In this document: positions 9,207-19,108 of the stretch, one piece after another | Layout of the letters: each line of letters starts with the position of its first letter | How positions within the stretch are numbered: the first letter of the stretch is position 1 | Source of the DNA: Bryobacterales bacterium | Lineage (GTDB): Bacteria; Acidobacteriota; Terriglobia; Bryobacterales; Bryobacteraceae | Length of the DNA: 42,415 bases | NCBI GenBank assembly: GCA_027324255.1 | Contig: DAHVTI010000130.1 | Coordinates: 1 to 42,415 of the forward strand | Direction of reading: 5' to 3' | Program-made: the position numbers and the translations under genes | Notes under the pieces: model-generated | Databases searched by the model: none | The model's input: the letters and a program-made list of their open reading frames with translations, nothing else | Told to the model about the DNA's origin: nothing

Positions 9207-11756
9207 ATGGACCTCAACCGCTTCACTGAAAAGGCTCAGGACGCCCTGCGCGGCGCGCAGACCCTGGCCGCCCGGCTCTCGCACCAGCAGGTGGACAACG
9301 AGCACCTGTTCCTCACCCTCCTGGAGCAGGAAGAGGGCGTCGTCCCGAACGTGCTGCTGAAGGCCGGCGTGGACCTCGAGCGAATTCACCGCCGGCTGCT
9401 GGCGGAGCTGGAAAAGCTGCCCAAGGTAACGGTTTCGACCGGCTCGTCGGGCATGTACCTGACGCAGCGGCTGGCGGCCGTCATCGGCAATGCCGAGCAG
9501 GAGGCCAAGAAGCTGAAGGACGACTTCATCTCCGTCGAGCACCTCCTTCTGGCGCTGCAGCAGGGCAACGGGCTGACCGGCCAGGTGTTCAAAGAGAACG
9601 GGCTGACGCGCGAAAGGCTGCTGCAGGCGATCGCGGACGTGCGCGGCCACCAGCGGGTGACGACGCAGAACCCGGAAACCACCTATCAGGCGCTGGAAAA
9701 CTACGGCCGCGACCTGACCGCCATGGCGGCGCAGGGCAAGCTGGATCCGGTGATCGGGCGCGACGATGAGATCCGGCGGGTGATCCAGGTGCTGTCGCGG
9801 CGCACGAAGAACAACCCGGTGCTGATCGGCGAGCCGGGGGTGGGCAAGACGGCGATTGCCGAGGGGCTGGCGCAGCGGATCGTGCGCGGCGACGTGCCCG
9901 AGGGGCTCAAGTCGAAGAAAGTCGTCGCGCTGGACATGGGCGCGCTGATCGCCGGGGCGAAGTTCCGCGGCGAGTTCGAGGAGCGGCTGAAGGCGGTGCT
10001 CAAGGAAGTGGCCGCCTCCGAGGGCCAGATCATTCTGTTCATCGACGAGCTGCACACGGTGGTGGGCGCGGGCAAGGCGGAAGGCGCGATGGACGCGGGC
10101 AACCTGCTGAAACCCATGCTGGCGCGCGGCGAGCTGCACTGCGTCGGCGCGACGACGCTGGACGATTACCGCAAGTACGTGGAGAAGGACGCCGCGCTCG
10201 AGCGCCGCTTCCAGCCGGTGGTGGTGGACCAGCCCTCGGTGGAGGACACCATCTCGATCCTGCGCGGCCTGCGGGAGCGCTACGAGGTGCATCACGGCGT
10301 GCGCATCAAGGACACGGCGCTGGTGGCCGCCGCGGTGCTGTCGAACCGCTACATCACGGAGCGCTTCCTGCCGGACAAGGCCATCGACCTCGTCGATGAA
10401 GCGGCCGCGCGGCTGCGCACGGAGATCGACTCCATGCCGGCCGAGCTCGACGAAAAGCTGCGGCGCAAGCTGCAGCTCGAAATCGAGCGCGAAGCCCTGC
10501 GCAAAGAGACCGACGACGCTTCGCGCGAACGGCTGTCGAAGCTGGAGGAAGAGCTGTACGTGCTGAACCGCGACGCCTCCGAGCTGCAGGGGCGCTGGCA
10601 GGCGGAGAAGGACTCGGTGCAGAAGCTGCGCTCGCTACGCGAGAAGATCGAGGCCACCAGACACTCGATCGAGCTGGCCGAGCGCGCCTACGACCTGAAC
10701 AAGGTGGCCGAACTCAAGTTCGGCACGCTGATCTCGCTGGAGCGGGAGCTGTTCGAGGAAGAGCGGCGGCTGGCCGCCGAGGAATCGCAGAAGCGGCTCC
10801 TCAAGGAAGAAGTGGACGAAGAAGACATCGCCGAAGTGGTGGCGCGCTGGACCTCGATTCCGGTGACGAAGCTGCTGGAGGGTGAGCTGCAGAAGCTGCT
10901 GCACCTGGCGGCGCAGATGCATCGCCGCGTCGTCGGCCATGACGAGGCGGTGAAGGTGGTTTCGGAGGCCGTGCAGCGGGCGCGCGCCGGGCTGAGCGAC
11001 CCGCACCGGCCCATCGGCAGCTTCCTGTTCCTGGGGCCCACGGGCGTGGGCAAGACGGAGGTGGCGCGGGCGCTGGCCGAGACGCTGTTCGACGACGAGA
11101 AGGCCCTGATCCGCGTGGACATGTCGGAGTACCAGGAGAAGCACACGGTGGCGCGGCTGATCGGCGCGCCGCCGGGCTACGTGGGCTTTGAAGAGGGCGG
11201 GCAGCTAACCGAGGCGGTGCGGCGCCGGCCCTACGCCGTGGTGCTGTTCGACGAGATCGAGAAGGCCCACGCCGACGTTTTCAACGTCCTGCTGCAGGTG
11301 CTGGACGACGGGCGGCTGACCGACGGGCAGGGGCGCACGGTGGACTTCCGCAACACGATCCTGATCATGACGTCGAACCTGCCGCCGGCCAACCTGCGCA
11401 CGACGTTCCGGCCGGAGTTTCTGAACCGCATCGACGAAATGGTGGTGTTCCACGCGCTCTCGCACGAGCACCTGCGGCGCATCGTGGACATCCAGTTGGA
11501 GCGGCTGAGGCAACGGTTGGAGGCGCGGCACATTTCCATCGAGCTGACCGACGAAGCCCGCGATCACCTGATCCTGGCCGGCTACGAGCCGGATTACGGC
11601 GCGCGGCCGCTGAAGCGGGCCATCCAGCGGGAGCTGGAGACATTGATCGCGCGGGCGGTGCTGGAAGGGCACGTGCGCGAAGGCCAGAACATTCTGGTAT
11701 CGGCCGCGCGCGGCGTGCTGACGGTGGAAGAGAAGCAGCCGGCCCGCGCCCAATGA
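9207..11756 (+). CDS. clpB: ATP-dependent chaperone ClpB (Hsp100)
   Basis: Two AAA+ modules ([38 protein letters not shown]), middle coiled coil, [22 protein letters not shown]-terminus. Confidence 0.95.
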   Translation: MDLNRFTEKAQDALRGAQTLAARLSHQQVDNEHLFLTLLEQEEGVVPNVLLKAGVDLERIHRRLLAELEKLPKVTVSTGSSGMYLTQRLAAVIGNAEQEAKKLKDDFISVEHLLLALQQGNGLTGQVFKENGLTRERLLQAIADVRGHQRVTTQNPETTYQALENYGRDLTAMAAQGKLDPVIGRDDEIRRVIQVLSRRTKNNPVLIGEPGVGKTAIAEGLAQRIVRGDVPEGLKSKKVVALDMGALIAGAKFRGEFEERLKAVLKEVAASEGQIILFIDELHTVVGAGKAEGAMDAGNLLKPMLARGELHCVGATTLDDYRKYVEKDAALERRFQPVVVDQPSVEDTISILRGLRERYEVHHGVRIKDTALVAAAVLSNRYITERFLPDKAIDLVDEAAARLRTEIDSMPAELDEKLRRKLQLEIEREALRKETDDASRERLSKLEEELYVLNRDASELQGRWQAEKDSVQKLRSLREKIEATRHSIELAERAYDLNKVAELKFGTLISLERELFEEERRLAAEESQKRLLKEEVDEEDIAEVVARWTSIPVTKLLEGELQKLLHLAAQMHRRVVGHDEAVKVVSEAVQRARAGLSDPHRPIGSFLFLGPTGVGKTEVARALAETLFDDEKALIRVDMSEYQEKHTVARLIGAPPGYVGFEEGGQLTEAVRRRPYAVVLFDEIEKAHADVFNVLLQVLDDGRLTDGQGRTVDFRNTILIMTSNLPPANLRTTFRPEFLNRIDEMVVFHALSHEHLRRIVDIQLERLRQRLEARHISIELTDEARDHLILAGYEPDYGARPLKRAIQRELETLIARAVLEGHVREGQNILVSAARGVLTVEEKQPARAQ

Positions 11757-11834
11757 AGCGCGGTGGCCCGGGCCGGCGTCCAATGAATTGAGCAGAACAT
11801 GAAGAACGAGTCCAAACAGCAAGAAAGAGGTCCC

Positions 11835-14198
11835 ATGTCCGATTCGCCCAACATCCTGAAACTGCCCGTGCTGCCGTTGAAGAACGTGGTCCTCTTCCCG
11901 AAGCTGGTGCTGCCGCTGTCGGTGGGCCGGGACGCCTCGCGCTCGGCGGTGGAGGCCGCCATCAAGCAGCACGACGGCGAGCTGATCCTGATCTCGCAGC
12001 GCAGCCCGGAGGTGGACGTTCCCGGCGAAGCCGACCTCTATTCGTTCGGCACGCACGCCCGCATCCGCAAAGTGCTGCGCACGTCGCAGAACCTGGTGGA
12101 GATCGTGGTGTCGGGCCTGGAGCGGGTGGGCATCCTGTCGGTGGACGCGAGCGGGCCGTACCTGGTGGCACAGGGCCGGCCGATGCCGCTGGTGCACGAC
12201 CATTCCACCGAGGAGAAGGCGGTGCAGGCCGCGCTGTTCGAGCTGGCCGCCAGGGCCATCGAGAAGGTGAACCCGCAGGCCGCCGAGCAGATCTCGGCGC
12301 TGCTGGCCACGGCCGACGATCCGCAGCAGGTGATGTGGCTGCTGGCCACGGCTTTCAGCCTGGAGATGGAGCAGTTGCAGAGCCTGCTGAGCGCGCCCAC
12401 GCTGAAGGACGCCTTCCAGTTGGCCGTGAAGTACCTGACGGAGGAGGCGCGCGTCCTGGAGGTGCGGCAGAAGATCGTTTCCGAGGCGCAGGAGGAGATG
12501 TCGAAGGAGCAGCGCGAATACGTGCTGCGCCGGCAGATGAAGGCCATTCAGCAGGAGCTGGGCGAAGACGACCCGGCCAAGGCGGAGACCGATGAGCTGC
12601 GCAGGCGGCTGGATGAAGCCGTGCTGCCGGACGAGGCCCGCAAGGAGTCCGAGCGGGAGTTCAAGCGCTTCGAGCGGCTGCCGGATCAGTCGCCCGAGCG
12701 GCACGTGATCCGAGCCTGGCTGGACCTGGTGCTGGAGCTGCCGTGGAGCAAGACCACGGAAGACAACCTGGACATCGCCCGGGCGCGGCAGGTGCTCAAC
12801 GAAGACCACTACGGGCTGGACGACGTGAAGGAGCGCATCCTGGAGCACCTTGGCGTGCTGCAGCGCAACCCGGGGGCGAAGGCGCCCATCCTGTGCTTCG
12901 TCGGGCCTCCGGGCGTCGGCAAGACGTCGTTGGGGCAGTCCATCGCGCGGGCGCTGGGCCGCAAGTTCGAGCGCATGAGCCTGGGCGGGCTGCACGACGA
13001 GAGCGAGCTGCGCGGCCACCGGCGCACCTACATCGGGGCGATGGCCGGACGGCTGATCCAGGCCATGCGCCGCGCCGGCGCCCAGAACCCTGTCATGATG
13101 ATGGACGAGGTGGACAAGCTGGGGCGCGACTTCCGCGGCGATCCGGCCTCGGCCCTGCTCGAGGTACTGGACCCGGCGCAGAACTCGACCTTCCGCGACA
13201 ACTACCTGGACCTGCCCTTCGACCTCTCGAAGGTGATGTTCATCACCACGGCCAACAGCCTGGACACGCTGCCGCAGCCGCTGCTGGACCGCATGGAGGT
13301 GATCCGGCTGTCGGGCTACAGCGAGGAAGAAAAGATCGCCATCGCCAACCGCTACCTGATCCCGCGGCAGTTGAAGGAGACCGGGCTGACGGCGGAGATC
13401 GTGCGCTTCCTGGACGAAGGGCTGCGGAAGCTGATCGGCTCCTACACGCGCGAAGCGGGGCTGCGCAACCTGGAGCGCAACATCGCGAGCCTGTGCCGCA
13501 AGTCGGCGCTGAAGTTCGCCGAAGGGCGCGAGGAGCCGATCGACCTGGCGCCGGAGATGATCGTGGAGCTGCTGGGGCCGGAGATCTTCCTGCCGGAGTC
13601 GGCGCGCGAAAACCTGCCGGCGGGCGTCTCGACGGGCCTGGCGTGGACGCCTTCGGGCGGCGACGTGCTCTACATCGAAGCAATGCTGCTGCCGAAGGGC
13701 AAGGGGCTGACGCTCACCGGGCAACTGGGAGACGTGATGCAGGAGTCGGCCAAGGCGGCGCAGAGCTTCCTGTGGGCGCACGCGGCGGACTACGGCATCA
13801 ACCCCGAGCTGTTCACCGAATTCGGCGTGCACATCCACGTGCCGTCGGGCGCGATTCCGAAAGACGGCCCCTCGGCCGGTATCACGCTGGCGGTGGCGCT
13901 GGCGTCGCTCTATTCGAAGAAAGTGGCGCGGCACGACACGGCAATGACGGGTGAGATCACGCTCACCGGGCGCGTGCTGCCCATCGGCGGCGTGAAGGAG
14001 AAGGTGCTGGCGGCGCGGCGCGCCGGGCTGAAGCGGGTGATTCTGCCGCAGACCAACGCGAAAGACCTGCGCGACCTGCCGAAGAACGTGCAGGAGGAGA
14101 TGGAGTTCCACTTCGCCGACCGCATCGACGAAGTCTTCCGGCAGGCGATTCCGGGCCTGGTTCCGGAACTGGCGCCGGAGCCGGCGCCCGCCGTTTAG
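11835..14198 (+). CDS. lon: ATP-dependent protease Lon (alternative start at 11799)
   Basis: LPVLPLKNVVLFP N-terminal domain, GPPGVGKTSLGQSIARALGRKF Walker A, KDGPSAGITLAVAL catalytic Ser region; GAGG SD upstream of 11835. Confidence 0.95.
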   Translation: MSDSPNILKLPVLPLKNVVLFPKLVLPLSVGRDASRSAVEAAIKQHDGELILISQRSPEVDVPGEADLYSFGTHARIRKVLRTSQNLVEIVVSGLERVGILSVDASGPYLVAQGRPMPLVHDHSTEEKAVQAALFELAARAIEKVNPQAAEQISALLATADDPQQVMWLLATAFSLEMEQLQSLLSAPTLKDAFQLAVKYLTEEARVLEVRQKIVSEAQEEMSKEQREYVLRRQMKAIQQELGEDDPAKAETDELRRRLDEAVLPDEARKESEREFKRFERLPDQSPERHVIRAWLDLVLELPWSKTTEDNLDIARARQVLNEDHYGLDDVKERILEHLGVLQRNPGAKAPILCFVGPPGVGKTSLGQSIARALGRKFERMSLGGLHDESELRGHRRTYIGAMAGRLIQAMRRAGAQNPVMMMDEVDKLGRDFRGDPASALLEVLDPAQNSTFRDNYLDLPFDLSKVMFITTANSLDTLPQPLLDRMEVIRLSGYSEEEKIAIANRYLIPRQLKETGLTAEIVRFLDEGLRKLIGSYTREAGLRNLERNIASLCRKSALKFAEGREEPIDLAPEMIVELLGPEIFLPESARENLPAGVSTGLAWTPSGGDVLYIEAMLLPKGKGLTLTGQLGDVMQESAKAAQSFLWAHAADYGINPELFTEFGVHIHVPSGAIPKDGPSAGITLAVALASLYSKKVARHDTAMTGEITLTGRVLPIGGVKEKVLAARRAGLKRVILPQTNAKDLRDLPKNVQEEMEFHFADRIDEVFRQAIPGLVPELAPEPAPAV

Positions 14199-16345
14199 CG
14201 CACGCGGAACAGCGCCAGGTTTCCGTCGCGAACGACGAGATCGACGCCCCAGGCCTCCCGCAGGGAGGCCAGGGACTCGCCGGTGAACCCGTGCCCTTCG
14301 CCGCCGAGGCGGGCGGCGATCCAGCGGAAGCCCTGCTGCCGGACAAAGCGCATGGCGCCGCGCTTGTAGAACACGCGCCAAGGCACGCCGACCCCGGCGT
14401 CGCCGGAGACCTTGCGCCACTGGCGGTCGAGGTCCTGCACGTAAACGGCGCCCAGCGAGCGCCGCGGGAAGTTGGGCAGGATGGCGGTGGCGGCGTCGAT
14501 GGGCGTGGGGCGGTCGAAGTTGAGCTGCCAGTACATGCCGGGCCGGGCGTCTTCCCAGGTGGTCCAGCGTGTGGCGCGGTTGCGGTCGATGGCCAGCCAG
14601 GCGTCGCCGGGATCGGGCCAGGAGGAAAGCAGCCAGTGGCGGGAGATGGGCAGTTCGGCGCCGCGCCGGTAGAGCCGCACCTCGGCGATGGACCAGGGGC
14701 CGGAGTAGGGCTCCTCCAGACGGAAGCGGATGGCGCGCGTGAACTGGAGCGGGAAGCGGCACTCGTAGGGGTAGAGCCGCTCGGGGGCGAGGCCGTAGGC
14801 GAGGTTGATGGTCTGGACGATGTTGTCGAAGCGGGCGGAGGACAGCGGCCCGGTGGGCACGGTGTTGAGGTAGGCGAAGGGCAGGGCGTGGAGGTCGAGC
14901 AGGGGTTCGTTATCCTGCAGGCGCCGGGCCGCGAGGCGGGTGAAGCGGTATTCGGCGAGGTGCTGCTCCAGGTAATTCTCTTCGGGAGTGATGCGCAGCG
15001 CGGCTTCCCAGGGCAGGCCGTGGAGGCGCCAGGCGGCGGGGTTCGAGTAGAGGTCGAGGACGGCCGGCCAGGAGAGCGCGGCGTGCAGGCAGAGCAGCGC
15101 GGGCGCGGCGCGGCGCGGCAGCGCCATGCAGAGAGCCACGGCCAGCAGGGCGAAGGAGGGCAGGAAGAAGCGGGCGCCGATGTTGCGGGTCCAGGGCAGC
15201 AGCAGGACGAGCGCGGCGGCCAACACGGCGCGGCCGGCGGGCTTGCGCAGCGCGAGCAGGCTCAAGGGCAGCAGGAAGACGATGGGGCCGACGAGGCCTT
15301 GCAGCGCAGCGCCGTCGAGGCCGAGGGCGTAGGGGATGCGGGACCAGGAGAGGCCGCCGTAGTCGCTGAGGTAGCGGGCCAGGAACTCCTCGTTGAAGGC
15401 GTGGAAGGCATCGTTGGGGAACAGCCGGTTGCCGAGCGGCGCGATGGGATTGCCGGTGAGCAGGAGGTTGCGCAGCATCCAGGGGGCGACGGAGAGTAGC
15501 GCAGCGGCCGAAGCCAGGCCGGCGCTCTTCCAGCGCCGCTTCCACAGCAGCCAGGCGAGGAGACCGAAGGCGGCCAGGATGCCGGTGACCTTGATGGCGT
15601 AGCAGAAGCCCGCGGCCAGCCCGGCGTGGAGCATGAGTTCGTCGCCGGGTTGGGCTGCATCCTCGAGCAGCAGGGCGAAAACCGCCAGGCTGAAAAAGAC
15701 GAGCGCGGCGTCGTTGTAGGCGGCGGTGCCGGCGATGCCGGCGACCGGGGTCAGGGCGTAGAGGCCCGCGGCGGCGAGCGCTGCGCCGCGGTCGAGGCCC
15801 AACCGCGCGCCGATGCGCGTGAGGAGTGGCACGGTGGCGCAGAGGAAGGCGAAGTGGACGAGCTTGGCGGCGCTGAAACCGCCGGCCAGCACGGCGGGGA
15901 AGAAGAGCGTCTCGGCGCCGAGGGGGAGAAGGTCGTAGAAGCCGATGCGCGAGGCGATGGCGCCGCGGCGCACCCATTCGGCCACCAGGCCCAGATGGTA
16001 GGTGGCGGCGTCGGGCTGGATTTCGGGGGCCAGCGCGTTGGCCAGGTAAAGGGCCAGGAAGGGCAGGAAGGCCAGCGCGCTCCAGTGGGGCCAGGCGGGG
16101 CGCGCCGGCGCCGGACGCTTCACCAGCAGGAGCGCGGCGGCCAGGCCGCAAAGGCCCAGCACCAGCCACGGCGCGGCGCGGCCGGCGGCCAGCAGGGCGA
16201 ACAGGATCAGGCTGAGCAGCGGCGCGCCGGAGGCCAGGGCGTAGGTCCACTGGGGAGGGCGGAAGCGCCACGCAAGGCGCCCCAGGGAGAGCGCGGCCGC
16301 CAGGGTGAGCAGCGCGCCGCCGGCGATGCCGATCAACGGGTGCAA
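14195..16345 (-). CDS. Polytopic glycosyltransferase-like (GT-C/ArnT-PMT type) protein with C-terminal discoidin-like segment
   Basis: Many TM helices; LYLANALAPEIQPDAATYHLGLVAEWVRRG loop; C-terminal DRNRATRWTTWEDARPGMYWQLNFDRPTPIDAATAILP resembles an F5/8C domain. Confidence 0.6.
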   Translation of the reverse strand: MHPLIGIAGGALLTLAAALSLGRLAWRFRPPQWTYALASGAPLLSLILFALLAAGRAAPWLVLGLCGLAAALLLVKRPAPARPAWPHWSALAFLPFLALYLANALAPEIQPDAATYHLGLVAEWVRRGAIASRIGFYDLLPLGAETLFFPAVLAGGFSAAKLVHFAFLCATVPLLTRIGARLGLDRGAALAAAGLYALTPVAGIAGTAAYNDAALVFFSLAVFALLLEDAAQPGDELMLHAGLAAGFCYAIKVTGILAAFGLLAWLLWKRRWKSAGLASAAALLSVAPWMLRNLLLTGNPIAPLGNRLFPNDAFHAFNEEFLARYLSDYGGLSWSRIPYALGLDGAALQGLVGPIVFLLPLSLLALRKPAGRAVLAAALVLLLPWTRNIGARFFLPSFALLAVALCMALPRRAAPALLCLHAALSWPAVLDLYSNPAAWRLHGLPWEAALRITPEENYLEQHLAEYRFTRLAARRLQDNEPLLDLHALPFAYLNTVPTGPLSSARFDNIVQTINLAYGLAPERLYPYECRFPLQFTRAIRFRLEEPYSGPWSIAEVRLYRRGAELPISRHWLLSSWPDPGDAWLAIDRNRATRWTTWEDARPGMYWQLNFDRPTPIDAATAILPNFPRRSLGAVYVQDLDRQWRKVSGDAGVGVPWRVFYKRGAMRFVRQQGFRWIAARLGGEGHGFTGESLASLREAWGVDLVVRDGNLALFRVR

Positions 16346-16376
16346 GCCCCTATTGTAAGTTGGCGGAGGGAGTAGG

Positions 16377-16883
16377 CTAGTAGGCGGTGAAGCAGAAGAC
16401 CTGGTTGGAGCCGTCGGGCGAGAGGCAGTATTCGCCGTCCTGGATCACCTCGTTGACCTCTACGCGGAACAGGCCCGGAGCCAGCGGGGAGACCAGCACG
16501 AAGATGGGTTGCGCGCTGTCCTTCTTGCGCTTGCCGGCGGCGGGCAGCAGCAGTGTGCGCTGACCTCCGCGGGATTCCATGCGGAACAGCGTCAGCTTGT
16601 CGGGGTTGATCTTGTCGGCCTGGAAGAGAAAGATGGGCTCCGGCACGGGGGTGCGGGCCGGGGAGGTGGCGCCGGCCACGGTGTAGAGGGTGCCGTCCTT
16701 GGCCTGGGATTCCGCGGCGGTTCCGGTCTCCGCTTCCAGCAGCTTGCCGGCATGGAGCAGGAAGGGGACGTCGGGCTTGGGCGGGCGCGGGCCCTCGTAC
16801 TTGCGCTGGCTCTGCGGCCAGGCGGCGGGCAGGAGGAGGAGGCCGGCGAGCAATCGAAAGACCAGGTTCCGCATATTTCGCAT
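16377..16883 (-). CDS. Secreted hypothetical protein
   Basis: MRNMRNLVFRLLAGLLLLPAAWPQSQRKYEGPRPPKPDVPFLLHAG signal-peptide start; ends ...NQVFCFTAY. Confidence 0.6.
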   Translation of the reverse strand: MRNMRNLVFRLLAGLLLLPAAWPQSQRKYEGPRPPKPDVPFLLHAGKLLEAETGTAAESQAKDGTLYTVAGATSPARTPVPEPIFLFQADKINPDKLTLFRMESRGGQRTLLLPAAGKRKKDSAQPIFVLVSPLAPGLFRVEVNEVIQDGEYCLSPDGSNQVFCFTAY

Positions 16884-16912
16884 TGTCCCAATTCCAGAGA
16901 TGACGCGGGCGG

Positions 16913-18406
16913 TCAGGCGGTTTCGGCGAGTTCGGAGAGGACGCTGTCGAGTTCGGTTTCGTCGAGGGGCACGCGCAGGGAGGCGATGCCGGGCGGCGCA
17001 AGTTCGGAGGGGCCGCAGAGGAGGCCGATGAGGCCGGCATTGGCCTGGGCGCGGGCGGCGAGGGCGGGCCAATCGAGGTCGGCCAGAGAGCGGCTGGCGA
17101 AGAGGGCGTCGAAACGCAGGCGGGAGGAGAGGTCGAGGGCCTGGCCCGCGGTTCCGGCCGGGACGGCGCGGTGGCCGCGCTCGCCGAGGGCGGTGATGAG
17201 GGTGCGGAGGTTGTCGGGCTCGGGGTGGGCGAGGAGGAGGGTGAGGGTTTTCGAGGGGCCCCGGCGCGGCGTCAGGTCGGAGGCCGAATCGAGCGAACCG
17301 CTCAGAGGAAGCGAGATTTCGAAGCGGGCCTGCCCTTCGCGCAGCTCCTGCTCCCAGCCGCCGCCGTGGCTTTCGATGAGTCCGCGGACGGCGGAGAGGC
17401 TGGAGACCGGGCCGGTATCGAGGGGCGCCGGGGCGGGGAAGGAGAGGGCGAGGATGGCGCGGCCGTCGCGGTGCTGCGTGGCGATATCGATGCGGCGGGA
17501 GGCGGAGTCCTCCTGGCTTTGCTCGGCGAGGACGACGAGGTTGAGCAGGGCCTGCTCGATCTGGCCGCGGGCGCCGAGCACGGGCAGGCAGCCGGGGGTC
17601 AGGTCGATGCTGGTGGCGATCATTCGCAGCCGCCAGGCGCGGCTGCGGAACTCGGCCAATTGGCTGACGGCGCGGTTGAGGTCGAAGGGCTGGACGCGGG
17701 CCTGCTCGGGGCGGCCGATGGAGATGATGCGGTCGAGGGTTTCCAGCGCTCCGGCGGCTTCGGAGGCGGCGGCGGCCAGGTGGTGCTCGTTGGCGAGCGC
17801 GATGATGCGGGCCAGCGGGGGCCGCAGCTCGGAGGCGATGTTGGAGACCAGGACGCCGGCGGCGCCCAACTGTTCGCTGCGCAGGAGCTGATCGCGCAGT
17901 TGGCGCTGGCCGAGCAGGCGGATGGCGATGGCCGCCTGGTTGGCCATGTGTCGCAGGGCGGCGCGCTCGTCGGCCTGCAGGTCCCGGGCCTCCAGGGAGC
18001 GCAGCTCCAGCACGCCGGAGGCCTGGCCCTGGGCGAACATAGGCAGGTAGAGCGCTTCGCTGGTCATGCCGGGCCGGCCATTTTGCTGGCACTGCACCGC
18101 CGCGGGTGGGACGGTTTTGGCGCCGGCCGTGGCCTCGAGCGCCCCGGTGGAGGCGTCGTGCGAGTAGATGGCCGTGCGGCAGGGGCCCAGGATCCCGCTC
18201 AGGCGCCGGTCGAGGAGTTCGACGATGCGGGCGGCCGAGTCCACGTCCAGGATCTGCTCCGAGAGAGAGTGCAGCCGGGCGACGCGCTCGCGCAGGCGGG
18301 CCAGGCGGACGAAGCGCCGCCACCACACCAGCGAGGCCAGCACGATGGAGACGAACGCCGTGGTGAGCGTGGTGACGTTCAGCGAGGAGTCAAGCTGGAG
18401 AGCCAT
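16913..18406 (-). CDS. Hybrid sensor-like protein: TM, GAF, degenerate HisKA/HATPase, degenerate receiver
   Basis: TM helix then GAF-like region (YLPMFAQGQASGVLELRSLEARDLQADERAALRHMANQAAIAIRL). H-box reads NIASELRPPLARI, lacking His; N and G boxes eroded. Confidence 0.7.
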   Translation of the reverse strand: MALQLDSSLNVTTLTTAFVSIVLASLVWWRRFVRLARLRERVARLHSLSEQILDVDSAARIVELLDRRLSGILGPCRTAIYSHDASTGALEATAGAKTVPPAAVQCQQNGRPGMTSEALYLPMFAQGQASGVLELRSLEARDLQADERAALRHMANQAAIAIRLLGQRQLRDQLLRSEQLGAAGVLVSNIASELRPPLARIIALANEHHLAAAASEAAGALETLDRIISIGRPEQARVQPFDLNRAVSQLAEFRSRAWRLRMIATSIDLTPGCLPVLGARGQIEQALLNLVVLAEQSQEDSASRRIDIATQHRDGRAILALSFPAPAPLDTGPVSSLSAVRGLIESHGGGWEQELREGQARFEISLPLSGSLDSASDLTPRRGPSKTLTLLLAHPEPDNLRTLITALGERGHRAVPAGTAGQALDLSSRLRFDALFASRSLADLDWPALAARAQANAGLIGLLCGPSELAPPGIASLRVPLDETELDSVLSELAETA

Positions 18407-19074
18407 GGCAGCAGGCGCGGATCGCGGAAATCCCGGATGGCGATGTCGGCCAGCGGGGCTTCTGAGAGCGTGGTGAGTACGGCGGCGACGCGCGCGCCGG
18501 AGGCGCGGGCCGCGGACAGCCCGCCGGGCGAATCCTCGAAGATGACGCAATTGCGCGTCTCGACGCGGAGCCGGGCGGCGGCCTTCAGGAACACCTCGGG
18601 GTCGGGTTTGGGGCGTTCCACCTGGTGGCCGTCGACGATGGCCAGCAGGTGCGGGCGTACGCCGGCGCGGTCCAGGACGAAATCGACATTTTTCGGCTCG
18701 GCGTTGGTGGCCAGGGCGCAGGGCGCGCCGGCGCGGCGCGCGGCGGCCAGGAACTCGCGCACTCCGCCCACGACGTGCTGCTCGAAGACCGGCTCCATCA
18801 TGTCGCGGTAGAGCTGCTCCTTGGCGGCGCCGTGGCGCACCACCTCTGCTTCGCCGAGCCCGTCGCCCCACAGGTGGCGGACAATCTGGTCGTTGCGCTT
18901 CCCAAGCATCCTGGCCATCATGCCGTCGGGGTCGATGCCGTGCCGGGTGAGGTAGATCTCCCAGGCCCGGGTATGGATGGCGGTGGACTCCACGATGACG
19001 CCGTCCATGTCGAAGATGAGGGCAATTCCGGAGGGGATATGAAGGTTCTCGAACACTCGCCGGAATGATAGCAT
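18379..19074 (-). CDS. HAD-superfamily phosphatase / beta-phosphoglucomutase-like
   Basis: IFDMDGVIVEST, ATNAEPKNV, ERPKPDPEVFLKAA, CVIFEDSPGGLSAARASG motifs. Confidence 0.88.
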   Translation of the reverse strand: MLSFRRVFENLHIPSGIALIFDMDGVIVESTAIHTRAWEIYLTRHGIDPDGMMARMLGKRNDQIVRHLWGDGLGEAEVVRHGAAKEQLYRDMMEPVFEQHVVGGVREFLAAARRAGAPCALATNAEPKNVDFVLDRAGVRPHLLAIVDGHQVERPKPDPEVFLKAAARLRVETRNCVIFEDSPGGLSAARASGARVAAVLTTLSEAPLADIAIRDFRDPRLLPWLSSLTPR

Positions 19075-19108
19075 ATTGCCCGGATCGGCCTGGCCGGGAA
19101 GGAGTGCG

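Noticed and set aside
11205-14762. 1185-aa minus-strand ORF
   Set aside because: Antisense to clpB and lon; His/Arg/Gln-rich shadow translation.
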